Source: Pseudomonadota bacterium
GTDB lineage: Bacteria; Myxococcota_A; UBA796; UBA9615
DNA length: 64,000 nucleotides
Assembly: GCA_024229515.1 (NCBI GenBank)
Contig: JAAESI010000120.1
Span: 57,366-121,365 of the forward strand
Reading direction: 5' to 3'
Under the pieces are notes generated by a model that was not told where the DNA came from, searched no databases, and worked only from the letters and a program-made list of their open reading frames with translations. A program made the translations under genes and the position numbers. Each line of letters starts with the position of its first letter. Within the stretch, counting starts at the first letter, position 1. This document shows positions 8,572 to 17,468 of this stretch, piece after piece.

Positions 8572-10815
8572 GTGACGGATCCCGGTTCTTCGCTACCGCT
8601 CCCTGAAGGGGTTGAGCGCGACGGCGAGTTGCACTTCGACGGACTTGGCCTCGCCGCCTGGGTGACGGACGTCGGGCACGTGCGCCAGCGGAACGAGGAT
8701 CGACTTCTCGTGAAGAAGATCTGGGGCGGCGACTACGCGCTGCTCCTCGTCGCCGATGGAGCCGGCGGGCACGACGCGGGCGACAAGGCCGCCGAGGCCG
8801 TCGTCGCAGGCTTCAACCGCGGTTTCCCCGAGAAGGGCAAGGCGCCCACGGACGGAGACCCGGGCCGCTGGATTCGCGACACCATCGTGTCGTCCCACGC
8901 CGACGTCAAAGCGCTGGGTCACGGGCAGTCACGCCCGCCCGCCTCGACGGTCGTCGGCATGGTGGTGGAACGCAAGAGCCTCTGCGCCTGGCGCTTCCAC
9001 GTCGGCGACTCGCGGCTGTACGCCCGGGCCGAGGACGGGATGGTCGCCCAGTGGACCCGCGACCACAACATCACCAACGGGCTGATCGACCGGGGCCTCC
9101 CCGTCACCCAGGCGCTGAAGATCGCCGATGGTGGCCGCCTGACCCAGGTGCTGGGCGGGGGCAGCGACCCCGAGCCTGAGATCCTCGGCCCCCTGAAGCT
9201 GGAGCAGGGGCAGGTCTTCCTCCTGTGCAGCGACGGCATCTACGGCCACAACGGCGACCGCGAGGTGCTGCTGCCGGCGATGAACCCCGAGTCCGGGACG
9301 GTGACCGAGCGGGTCCGTGACCTGAAGGTTGCGGTGCTGGACGGCGACGCCCCGGACAACCTCACCGCGGTGCTGTGGCAGGTCCCGGACGACGCGGTCG
9401 CCACGTTCGAACGCGAAACCGTCACCAACTCCATGAAGGCGGTCACCGCTGCCGACATCGCCCGCCACATGGGCGAGGCGGAGGAGGCGGCGGCGGCTTC
9501 CGGCGGGGGCGCGCCCAAGCCGTCGAGCAGTCAGGACAGCGGCTCCGGGATGGGGCTGTTCCTCGTCGCCGCGGTCGTCGGCGTGCTGCTGTTCGCCTGG
9601 GCCCAGAAGAACAAGCCCCCCATCGAGCCCCCCACGCCTCCGCCCCCACCGCCGGCAGAGACCCCCGCGGAGACACCCTCGCCGGCCGATCTCGGCGGGC
9701 TCCCGTGGCCCTCGGATCCGGAGAGCGCCGACCGGCTCGCCGCCCTCGTCGGAGGATTCGACGGGACTTGGTGGGATCCCCTCACGATGGATCAGAAGTC
9801 AGCTCGCGTTTCGCTGCTGGCCGACCTCGTGGCGGCCGACGTGGGCGACGACGTCACGCTGATCTACGTCGATGAGCCCAACGGGCCCACCGTCGAAGCG
9901 ACCTTCCCGGGGTGGAAGCTCGCCGATGCCGACGGTCGTGCCCGGGCCACCCGCGGCTGGGCCGCTCGGGAAGAGATCCTCGCCACCCGGCCCACCCTCG
10001 CGGCGCAGCCCGGCATCGATGCCCTCATGGCCGACGCCGCCTGCCGGCACGTGCAGCTGGCCTGGCCTCGGGTCGACGGCGCGATGGTGGACACGACCCT
10101 GGGCGCCTGGCTGGTGGCCTGCCTCCCCACCGACCTGGAGCCCCGCTCCGTCGAAGTCCGCCTGGGCGGTTGGCCCGATGTCGGCTGGAGCATGGACGAC
10201 CTCAACCGGGTCCGCTTCATGGCCCTCAAGGATCGCGGAGGCGCCGAGCTGGCCGATGTCTCCCGCGCCGAGAACCCCCGCGTGGCCGAGCTCGGCATGC
10301 TCGCGGGCGCCCTGACCCGCGAGTTCCTCGCTCACGTCGAGGTGGACATCAACGTGGTCCAGTCCCGGCAGGACATCCCCGAGGCGTCGACGCCCGAGGA
10401 GGCGGAGCTCCTGGTGCGCGGTCGTGCGACGGAGATGGCCGCCCTCATCCGCGGAGCCGCCGGTTCCGACGTGCAGATCGCCGCCAACGGTTGGGTCGCC
10501 GACGACCTCGCCGCCGCGACGACGCTGGAGGGCATGTCCGACGAGCAGCAGGCCCGCCTCGCCGACCTGAACCGTCGGGTCGAAGTGGTGGTCCGCTCGG
10601 TGAGCGATTCGCCGAACGAGGAGCCCGAGGAAGAGCTTCCCGGCGAGGTCGAGCAGGTCGAGGAAGCCGAGCTTCCCGACGATCCTGGCGAGCAGCCCGC
10701 GGCTCCCGCCGAGCCCGAGACGGCTCCCGCCGAGCCCGAGACGGCTCCTGCCGAGCCCGAGTCGACCCCCGCGGAAGCGGCGGACGACGACGACTCTTCG
10801 GCCTCGACGAAATAA
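8572..10815 (+). CDS. Membrane PP2C protein phosphatase with OmpA-like C-terminal domain
   Basis: Residues 25-275 form a PP2C-type Ser/Thr phosphatase. The metal-binding motifs are present: TDVGHVRQRNEDR, VADGAGGHDAGDKA, HVGDSRLYA, LLCSDGIYGH and, at the end, GDAPDNLTAVLW. A transmembrane helix at about 326-344 (MGLFLVAAVVGVLLFAWAQK) is followed by a Pro-rich spacer. After it comes a roughly 330-residue domain expected in the periplasm. That domain's end (VDINVVQSRQDI ... ARLADLNRRVEVVVRS) resembles a degenerate OmpA/MotB peptidoglycan-binding fold. The C-terminus is a PAEPET repeat and an acidic DDDDSS tail. It sits between the adaptor and pump genes. A dephosphorylation role in pump or envelope control is inferred from position only. 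Confidence 0.85.
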   Translation: MTDPGSSLPLPEGVERDGELHFDGLGLAAWVTDVGHVRQRNEDRLLVKKIWGGDYALLLVADGAGGHDAGDKAAEAVVAGFNRGFPEKGKAPTDGDPGRWIRDTIVSSHADVKALGHGQSRPPASTVVGMVVERKSLCAWRFHVGDSRLYARAEDGMVAQWTRDHNITNGLIDRGLPVTQALKIADGGRLTQVLGGGSDPEPEILGPLKLEQGQVFLLCSDGIYGHNGDREVLLPAMNPESGTVTERVRDLKVAVLDGDAPDNLTAVLWQVPDDAVATFERETVTNSMKAVTAADIARHMGEAEEAAAASGGGAPKPSSSQDSGSGMGLFLVAAVVGVLLFAWAQKNKPPIEPPTPPPPPPAETPAETPSPADLGGLPWPSDPESADRLAALVGGFDGTWWDPLTMDQKSARVSLLADLVAADVGDDVTLIYVDEPNGPTVEATFPGWKLADADGRARATRGWAAREEILATRPTLAAQPGIDALMADAACRHVQLAWPRVDGAMVDTTLGAWLVACLPTDLEPRSVEVRLGGWPDVGWSMDDLNRVRFMALKDRGGAELADVSRAENPRVAELGMLAGALTREFLAHVEVDINVVQSRQDIPEASTPEEAELLVRGRATEMAALIRGAAGSDVQIAANGWVADDLAAATTLEGMSDEQQARLADLNRRVEVVVRSVSDSPNEEPEEELPGEVEQVEEAELPDDPGEQPAAPAEPETAPAEPETAPAEPESTPAEAADDDDSSASTK

Positions 10816-10831
10816 GCGACCCCTCTGGGGG

Positions 10832-10837
10832 TATAAG
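10832..10837 (+). promoter_or_regulatory. Possible -10 element upstream of first RND pump
   Basis: TATAAG ends 6 bp before the ATG at 10844, and the gap has no Shine-Dalgarno. It may mark an internal promoter giving a leaderless pump transcript. Confidence 0.35.
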
Positions 10838-10843
10838 CCACGC

Positions 10844-13800
10844 ATGGCCTCTGGCGCGCCCGTCCAGGCTGCCCTGGTTCGAAGACCCGTAGCGACGATC
10901 ATGGCTTGCCTCGCGGCGGTCGTTTTCGGCGCGGTCTCCTATTCGAATCTGCCGCTGAACCTGATGCCGGATCTCGACTACCCCACCATCACGGTGCGGA
11001 CCGAGTACCCCGGCGCCGCTCCGGCCGAGGTCGAGAGCTACGTCAGCGAGGAGATTGAGGAGAGCCTGTCGACGGTCCCGGGGCTGGCTTCCATCGAGAG
11101 CGTCTCGCGCGCGGGACTCAGCGACGTGATCCTGGAGTTCGAGTGGGACACCGACATGTCGGAGGTCTCCCAGGCGGTGCGGGAGCGGCTCGGGCTGGTC
11201 GATCTCATCGAGGAGGCGAAGCGGCCTCTGGTCCTGCGCTACGACCCCAACCTCGACCCCATCGTGCGGCTCGCCCTCGCCGCCGAAGACGACTCCATCG
11301 AGAGCCTGGTGGCAGCGCGCCGACTCGCCGAGGACGAGATCCGACCGGCGCTGGAGCGGCTCCCCGGGGTCGCGGCGGTCAAGGTCCGCGGCGGCCTCGA
11401 GCGCGAGGTCACCGTCGAGGTCCACGAGGGCCTGCTTCATGCGCGTGGCTTCACCCTGCAGGAGGTCATCGCGCGGCTCGCCGAGGAGAACATCAACCTC
11501 GCCGGCGGCTCCCTCCTGGAAGGGCAGACCGAGTACCTCATCCGCACCCTCAACGAGTTCCGGGGGCCCGACGAGATCTCGGACCTGTACCTCGTCAACT
11601 CGCAGGGCACGTTCGCCCGCCTGGGAGACCTCGCGGAGGTCTCGGTCCGCCCCAAGGACCGGGAGGTCGTGGGCCGGGTGGGGGGGCGCGAGGCGGTCGA
11701 GGTCGCCATCTACCGCGAGGCTGACGCCAACATCGTCTCGGTCAGCCGCGCCGTGCGCGACCGCACGTTCGGGACCGCCGCGCAGCAGGCGTGGGTCGTC
11801 GCCGACAAGAAGAAGACCGAGGAAGCGGAGGCCGAAGCGGCCGCGGGCGGGGACGCCAAGGGGGGCAAGGCCAAGGCCGACAAGGGCGGCAAGAAGGGCA
11901 AGAAGAAGGGGAAGAAGAAGCGCCGCAAGAAGCAGCGCGCAGGCGTCCCCTCGGGCGGCGGCGGCGGCGGCGGTGAGATGACGAAGCGGCAGATGACCGC
12001 CTACCTGACGTACGAGCTGCCCGAAGGCATGGAGTTCCAGGTCGTCAGCGACCAGGCGCGCTTCATCGAGGCGGCGATCAGCGACGTCGCGGGGGTGGCC
12101 CTGGGGGGCGCGTTCCTCGCGGTGCTCGTGCTCTTCATCTTCCTGCGCCACGGCTGGTCGACGTTCATAATCGCGACCGCCATCCCGGTGTCGGTCGTCG
12201 TCACGTTCGCGCCGATGTACCTCTTCGGGGTCAGCTTGAACCTGATGTCGTTGGGCGGGCTCGCCCTCGCCATCGGCATGCTCGTGGACAACTCGATCGT
12301 GGTGCTGGAGTCGATCCACCGGTGCCGCGAGGAGGGGGACGATCCCGTCGCCGCCGCCATCCGGGGGGCCTCCGAGGTCTCCGGGGCGGTCACCGCCTCC
12401 ACCCTCACGACCGTGGCGGTGTTCCTCCCCATCGCGTTCGTCAGCGGCGTCGCGGGGCAGCTGTTCGGGCACCTCGCCCTGACGGTCGTGTTCGGCCTGC
12501 TCGCGAGCCTCGCGGTGGCTCTGTTCCTCATCCCCGTGCTCGCCGCGCTGCCGGCGCGAGTCGATCTCAGCGGGGCGGACGACCGCTGGGCCATCATCAC
12601 CTTCAAGCAGCCGTTCGTGGAGCTCCGCGACGGCATCAAGTGGATCTGGAGCAGCAAGCTGAAGGGCCTGCTCCTGACCGTGCCGCTGGCGCCCCTGGTG
12701 CTGCTCCGGTTCGTCATCACCGCACCCATCCTGTGGGGCCTCTGGCTCGGCCTCCGGGGGTGGTGGCTGGGGATTCGCATCGCCTCGATCGTGCTGGGGT
12801 TCGCCCGGCGCCTGCTGGGCGCGGGAGGCGGTCCCATCGCCCTGCTGTTCGACGCCGGATTCGCTGCCGTGGAGCGCGGCTACGAGCGCCTGCTGCGAGG
12901 CGGCATCCGGGTGCCGTTCGCGGTCCTCGTGCCGGCGGCGCTGCTGTTCGTGGGGTCGCTCTCCCTGGTGCCCAGGCTGGGCTCCGAATTGCTCCCCGAA
13001 GTGCACCAGTCGGTCGTGCTCGCCCACCTCGTGCTGCCGGTGGGGACGCCCCTGGAGCGCACGATGGAGGCGACCGACAAGATCGCCCTCGAGGCGCGCA
13101 CCCTGGAGCGGGTCGATTCGGTGTACGCCGCCGCGGGCACGGAGCGCGCGGTGGGGGCCTCGTCGGATGCCGGCGAGAACACCGCGGACCTCGTGATCCG
13201 CCTCACCCCGACCGACGATCCGGCCGCTGCCGAGGAGATCGTCAAGGAAGGGATGCGCGGGCTCGTCGCGCAGATCGCGGGAGCCGAGGTGGTGCTTAGC
13301 GCCCCGACCCTCTTCTCGTTCAAGACTCCGCTGGAGGTGGACGTGCGGGGCGAGCGGCTGGCCGACCTGCGCATCGCCGCCGACACGGTCGTCATCGAGC
13401 TGGGCGAGCTGGCCGGGCTGCGGGACGTGCGCAGCAACCTCAAGGCGGGCTACCCCGAGATTCAGGTGCGCTACGACCGGAAGCGGCTGGAGCAGTACGG
13501 GCTCGACATCGGCGTCGCCGCCCGCGCCGTACGCGACAAGGTCGCCGGCCGCGTCGCCACCGACCTGCGCGGGCAGGGGCGGCGGACAGACGTCCGGGTC
13601 GTGCTGCGGCAGGCCGACCGGAGCACCATCGAGGACCTGGAGTCCATCAACGTGAACCCCCGGGGCATCCCCCCGATCCCGCTGAAGGCGGTCGCGGACT
13701 TGAGTCTGACCGAGGGGCCCAGCGAGATCCGCCACTCCGAGGGTGAGCGGGCCGCGTTGGTGACGGCGAACGTGGCCGGCTTCGACCTCGGCACGATGGC

Positions 13801-14407
13801 CGCGCGGGTCGACCGGGAGCTCGCCGGACTCAACCTCGAGGGGGACGTCCGCTACGACGTCGGGGGCCAGAGCCGCGAGATGGATGCGTCGCTGGAGTCG
13901 CTGCGATTCGCCCTGCTGCTCGCCATCTTCCTCGTCTACGTGATCATGGCGAGCCAGTTCGAGTCGGTGCTCCAGCCGGCCGTCATCCTCTTCGCCCTTC
14001 CGCTGGCCCTCGTGGGCGCGGTCGTCGGTCTGCTCGGCGCTTCGCTGCCCGTGTCCGTCGTCGTGCTGATCGGAGCGATCGTGCTGGCCGGGGTCGTGGT
14101 GAACAACGCCATCGTTTTGGTCGACTACGCCAACCAACTGCGCGATCGAGGCCAGGCCGCGACCGAGGCGATCGTCAACGCCGGCCGCGTGCGGCTTCGG
14201 CCCATCATCATCTCGACGCTGACCACCGTGCTCGGCCTCATGCCGATGGCCATCGGGACGGGCGAGGGGAGCGAGATCCGGCAGCCGCTGGCGCTGACCG
14301 TCATCGCCGGGCTGCTGTCCTCGACGCTGCTGACCCTGGTCATCATCCCCGTACTCTACAGCCTGCTCGCCCGCCTGCGGCGTCAGCCCGCCCCGGCCGA
14401 AGCGTGA
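10844..14407 (+). CDS. RND efflux transporter, inner-membrane pump 1 (with basic insertion)
   Basis: This is a 1187-residue resistance-nodulation-division pump (HAE/MdtB/AcrB-like) driven by proton flux. TM1 lies near the N-terminus, followed by the porter motif YPGAAPAEVESYV. TM4 carries the proton-relay Asp in AIGMLVDNSIVVLESI, and the second half repeats the pattern (VLAGVVVNNAIVLVDYANQL). Two features are unusual. At about 320-380 there is a Lys-rich insertion (GGKKGKKKGKKKRRKKQR) ending in a Gly run, just before TM2. Between TM6 and TM7 there are extra hydrophobic segments (GLLLTVPLAPLVLLRFVITA and onwards). Its stop overlaps the start of pump 2 (TGATG). Confidence 0.93.
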   Translation: MASGAPVQAALVRRPVATIMACLAAVVFGAVSYSNLPLNLMPDLDYPTITVRTEYPGAAPAEVESYVSEEIEESLSTVPGLASIESVSRAGLSDVILEFEWDTDMSEVSQAVRERLGLVDLIEEAKRPLVLRYDPNLDPIVRLALAAEDDSIESLVAARRLAEDEIRPALERLPGVAAVKVRGGLEREVTVEVHEGLLHARGFTLQEVIARLAEENINLAGGSLLEGQTEYLIRTLNEFRGPDEISDLYLVNSQGTFARLGDLAEVSVRPKDREVVGRVGGREAVEVAIYREADANIVSVSRAVRDRTFGTAAQQAWVVADKKKTEEAEAEAAAGGDAKGGKAKADKGGKKGKKKGKKKRRKKQRAGVPSGGGGGGGEMTKRQMTAYLTYELPEGMEFQVVSDQARFIEAAISDVAGVALGGAFLAVLVLFIFLRHGWSTFIIATAIPVSVVVTFAPMYLFGVSLNLMSLGGLALAIGMLVDNSIVVLESIHRCREEGDDPVAAAIRGASEVSGAVTASTLTTVAVFLPIAFVSGVAGQLFGHLALTVVFGLLASLAVALFLIPVLAALPARVDLSGADDRWAIITFKQPFVELRDGIKWIWSSKLKGLLLTVPLAPLVLLRFVITAPILWGLWLGLRGWWLGIRIASIVLGFARRLLGAGGGPIALLFDAGFAAVERGYERLLRGGIRVPFAVLVPAALLFVGSLSLVPRLGSELLPEVHQSVVLAHLVLPVGTPLERTMEATDKIALEARTLERVDSVYAAAGTERAVGASSDAGENTADLVIRLTPTDDPAAAEEIVKEGMRGLVAQIAGAEVVLSAPTLFSFKTPLEVDVRGERLADLRIAADTVVIELGELAGLRDVRSNLKAGYPEIQVRYDRKRLEQYGLDIGVAARAVRDKVAGRVATDLRGQGRRTDVRVVLRQADRSTIEDLESINVNPRGIPPIPLKAVADLSLTEGPSEIRHSEGERAALVTANVAGFDLGTMAARVDRELAGLNLEGDVRYDVGGQSREMDASLESLRFALLLAIFLVYVIMASQFESVLQPAVILFALPLALVGAVVGLLGASLPVSVVVLIGAIVLAGVVVNNAIVLVDYANQLRDRGQAATEAIVNAGRVRLRPIIISTLTTVLGLMPMAIGTGEGSEIRQPLALTVIAGLLSSTLLTLVIIPVLYSLLARLRRQPAPAEA

Positions 14408-17400
14408 TGGGGCTCGGCGGGCTGCTGCCCCGCTTCGCCCTCAACCGGCCGGTGACCGTGTCGATGGGGCTGCTCGCCATCCTCGTGCTCGGCGCGATCT
14501 CGTGGGTTCGCATCCCCGTGCAGCTGATGCCGGCGGGCTTCGACTACCCCTACCTGTGGGTCTGGATTCCGTACCCCGACAGCACCCCGCGCGAGACCGA
14601 GCGCACCATCGTGCAGCCCATCGAGGACGCGATCGAGACCCTCCCCGGCGTTCGGGAGATCGACGCCCGAGCCGGCCAGGACTACGCGCGGTTCAGCATC
14701 GAGTTCGACCAGAACGCCGACATGAGCGAGGCGTGGGCGGGCCTGATGGACCGGCTCGAGCGGACGCGGCCCGAGCTCCCCGACGATCTGAAGCACTGGT
14801 ACGTCTACAAATACAACCCGGAGGACGACCCCATCCTGTGGGCCGCGGTGTCGATCCCCGACGACGCCGAGGACCCCGCGTACACCATCGAGACGCGGAT
14901 CCAGAAGGTCCTGGAGCGGGTTCCGGGGGTGGCCCGGGTCGAGTTCCACGGGGCCCACCGATCGCGGGTCTACGTCGACTTCAACCGGGAGGCGATCCAG
15001 CGCCACGGAGTCAGCCTCTACCGCGTGATGCAGTCGCTGCAGGGGGACAACTTCACGATTCCCTCGGGGGAGGTGCGCGACGACGGCCGCGTGGTGTTGG
15101 TGCGGTCGCTCGCGACCCTGGAGAGCCGCGACGAGATCGCGGCCCTGCCCATCGGAGACGGGCTGACCCTGGAGGACATCGCCGAGGTGATCGTGGCGCG
15201 GCCGGTGGACACCTCGATCCACCGGGTCAACGGCGACAACGCCGCCTCCATCGACGTCTTCAAGGAGTCCGGCGCCAACACCATCGAGGTCTGCCGACGG
15301 GTGCAGGAGGCGGTCGACGGGCTCGTCGACGACCCCAAGCTGGCCGGCTTCAACGTGCACCGGTTCTTCGATCAGGGAGACCTGATCCAGGAGTCGATCG
15401 ACAACCTCAGCAACACCGCCATGCAGGGCGGCGTGCTGGCGATTGTCGTGCTGCTGTTCTTCCTGCGTCGCGTGCGCGTGACGCTGCTGATCGCGCTGTC
15501 GATCCCGCTGTCGCTGCTGATGACCATCGTGATCCAGTACATGGTCGGCGAGAGCATCAACCTGCTCGTGATGATGGGGCTGATGCTCGCGGTCGGCATG
15601 ACCGTCGACAACTCGATCGTGGTGGTGGAGAGCATCTACCGACGGCGCGAGCTGGGGGACAACCCGTTCGAGGCGGCGCTGCACGGGACCTCCGAGGTGG
15701 CGCTCGCCATCCTCGCGGCGACGTCGACGACCATCGTGGTGTTCCTGCCGCTGATCCTGATGTCGGACGACGCTCAGTTCAGCTTCTTCATGGGCAAGCT
15801 CGGGCTCCCCGTCTGCTACGCGCTGGGCTGCTCGCTGTTGGTGGCGCTGATCATCGTGCCGCTGGCGACGGTCACGGTGGCGGCGTCCCCGCCGGCGCCC
15901 CCGTCGCGCATCATCGAGTGGGTGACGGACAAGTACGCCGCCCTGCTCGTGGGCACGCTCAAGCACCGCACCACCGCCGCGGTCGTCTTCATGGTGTCGC
16001 TGTGGAGTTGCTCGGTCCCCGCGAACAACATGAACCGCACGGACGAATCCGAGGGCGGGATCATCGACTTCGTCATCGGCATGGAGTTCCCGCCGTCGTT
16101 CACCACCGCGGAGATCAACGACGCGCTGACGAACATCGAGACGATGGTGATGGACAAGCGCGAGGACTGGCGCATCCGGGCGGTGCGGACGCGGCGCTGG
16201 GGCGGCGGCAACCGGGGCTTCGTCATGGCGTTCATGGAGAAGCGCAAGCGGGGCGACATCACCAAGGACGAGATCAACGAGCTGCTCCCCGACATGCTCG
16301 AAGAGCGTGAGATGCCGGGGGTCCAGGCGTGGGCCGGCTGGCGGCGGAACATGGACCAGGGCACGACCTTGCGGGTCAACCTGACCGGCCCCGACAGCGA
16401 GACGTTGACCGAACTCGGGGACGAGATCGTGCGCCGCCTGCGGGACGCCGACGGCATCGTGGGGGTGGAGGCGGAGACCACTGAGCGGGGCGCCGACGAA
16501 CTCCACGTGCTCATCGATCGAGAGCGCGCCGCCCGGTACGGGGTCAGCCCCGACATCCTCGCCCGCACCGTCGCGTTCGGGTTCCGGGGGGCCGGTCTGC
16601 GACCGGTGCTGATGGACGGACGCGAGGTCCCCATGCAGGCCGGCTTCCGGCTCAAGGACCGCAGCAACATCGACAACCTGAAGGACTTCGGGATCTGGTC
16701 GCCGGTGATGGGGCAGGTGGCGTTGAACACCGTCGCGGACCTGACCTTCGCGAAGGGCTACGGGACGATCCGTCGGCAGGACCGCAAGACGTCGTTGAGC
16801 GTGACCGTGACGATGGACGAAGAGGACCTGGGGGCCGGGTACGGCCGCATCGAGCAGGCGTTGAGCACCCTGCAGCTGCCCCGCGGCTACGAGTGGAGCC
16901 GAGGGCGTCGCTGGGACCGCCTCGCGGAGCAGGACCGCGCCCAGAAGTTCGCGCTGCTGCTCAGCGTCAGCTTCGTGTTCCTGCTGATGGGGATGCTGTT
17001 CGAGTCCTTCTGGACCCCCGTGGCCGTGATCGTGTCGATCCCGTTCGCGTTCGTGGGCGCCTACTGGATGCTGTTCGCCACCGGCACGACGCTGGAGATG
17101 ATGGCGGGGATCGGGATGGTGATCCTCGTCGGAATTGTCGTGAACAACGCGATCGTGCTCGTGGACCGCGTGCAGCAATACCGCGACCAGGGGCTGCCGC
17201 GCGACGAGGCACTGGCGGCGGGCGGGTGCGACCGGTTCCGTCCGATCGTGATGACCGCGGCGACGACGATTGTCGGCCTGCTCCCGATGGCGATCGGCGA
17301 CAGCGCGATCGTGGGCACCCCGTACTACCCCCTGGGGCGGGCGGTGATCGGTGGACTGCTCGCCAGCACGGTGCTGAGCCTAGTGTTCGTACCGCTCTTC

Positions 17401-17466
17401 TACAGCTTCTTCGATGACCTCAAGGCCCTGTCGACGCAGACCCTGCGCAAGGGCCGAGGAGCGTGA
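14407..17466 (+). CDS. RND efflux transporter, inner-membrane pump 2
   Basis: This is a second full-length RND pump of 1020 residues, clearly paralogous to the preceding one but without its insertions. TM1 is VSMGLLAILVLGAISWVRIP. TM4 has MLAVGMTVDNSIVVVESI with the relay Asp. The second-half TM10 region reads VGIVVNNAIVLVDRVQQY. The start ATG overlaps the previous stop by one base; an in-frame GTG immediately upstream is a less likely start. Two different RND subunits side by side recall heteromeric pumps of the MdtB/MdtC type, so a mixed trimer is possible. The substrate is unknown. Confidence 0.93.
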   Translation: MGLGGLLPRFALNRPVTVSMGLLAILVLGAISWVRIPVQLMPAGFDYPYLWVWIPYPDSTPRETERTIVQPIEDAIETLPGVREIDARAGQDYARFSIEFDQNADMSEAWAGLMDRLERTRPELPDDLKHWYVYKYNPEDDPILWAAVSIPDDAEDPAYTIETRIQKVLERVPGVARVEFHGAHRSRVYVDFNREAIQRHGVSLYRVMQSLQGDNFTIPSGEVRDDGRVVLVRSLATLESRDEIAALPIGDGLTLEDIAEVIVARPVDTSIHRVNGDNAASIDVFKESGANTIEVCRRVQEAVDGLVDDPKLAGFNVHRFFDQGDLIQESIDNLSNTAMQGGVLAIVVLLFFLRRVRVTLLIALSIPLSLLMTIVIQYMVGESINLLVMMGLMLAVGMTVDNSIVVVESIYRRRELGDNPFEAALHGTSEVALAILAATSTTIVVFLPLILMSDDAQFSFFMGKLGLPVCYALGCSLLVALIIVPLATVTVAASPPAPPSRIIEWVTDKYAALLVGTLKHRTTAAVVFMVSLWSCSVPANNMNRTDESEGGIIDFVIGMEFPPSFTTAEINDALTNIETMVMDKREDWRIRAVRTRRWGGGNRGFVMAFMEKRKRGDITKDEINELLPDMLEEREMPGVQAWAGWRRNMDQGTTLRVNLTGPDSETLTELGDEIVRRLRDADGIVGVEAETTERGADELHVLIDRERAARYGVSPDILARTVAFGFRGAGLRPVLMDGREVPMQAGFRLKDRSNIDNLKDFGIWSPVMGQVALNTVADLTFAKGYGTIRRQDRKTSLSVTVTMDEEDLGAGYGRIEQALSTLQLPRGYEWSRGRRWDRLAEQDRAQKFALLLSVSFVFLLMGMLFESFWTPVAVIVSIPFAFVGAYWMLFATGTTLEMMAGIGMVILVGIVVNNAIVLVDRVQQYRDQGLPRDEALAAGGCDRFRPIVMTAATTIVGLLPMAIGDSAIVGTPYYPLGRAVIGGLLASTVLSLVFVPLFYSFFDDLKALSTQTLRKGRGA

Positions 17467-17468
17467 CC

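Noticed and set aside
10445..14137. A 1230-codon open frame on the minus strand opposite RND pump 1
   Set aside because: Its translation is low-complexity His/Asp/Arg/Gly text without motifs, typical of antisense frames in GC-rich coding DNA. The plus-strand pump is unmistakable.
14383..17178. A 931-codon minus-strand frame opposite RND pump 2
   Set aside because: Same antisense artefact of high GC content; no family motifs.
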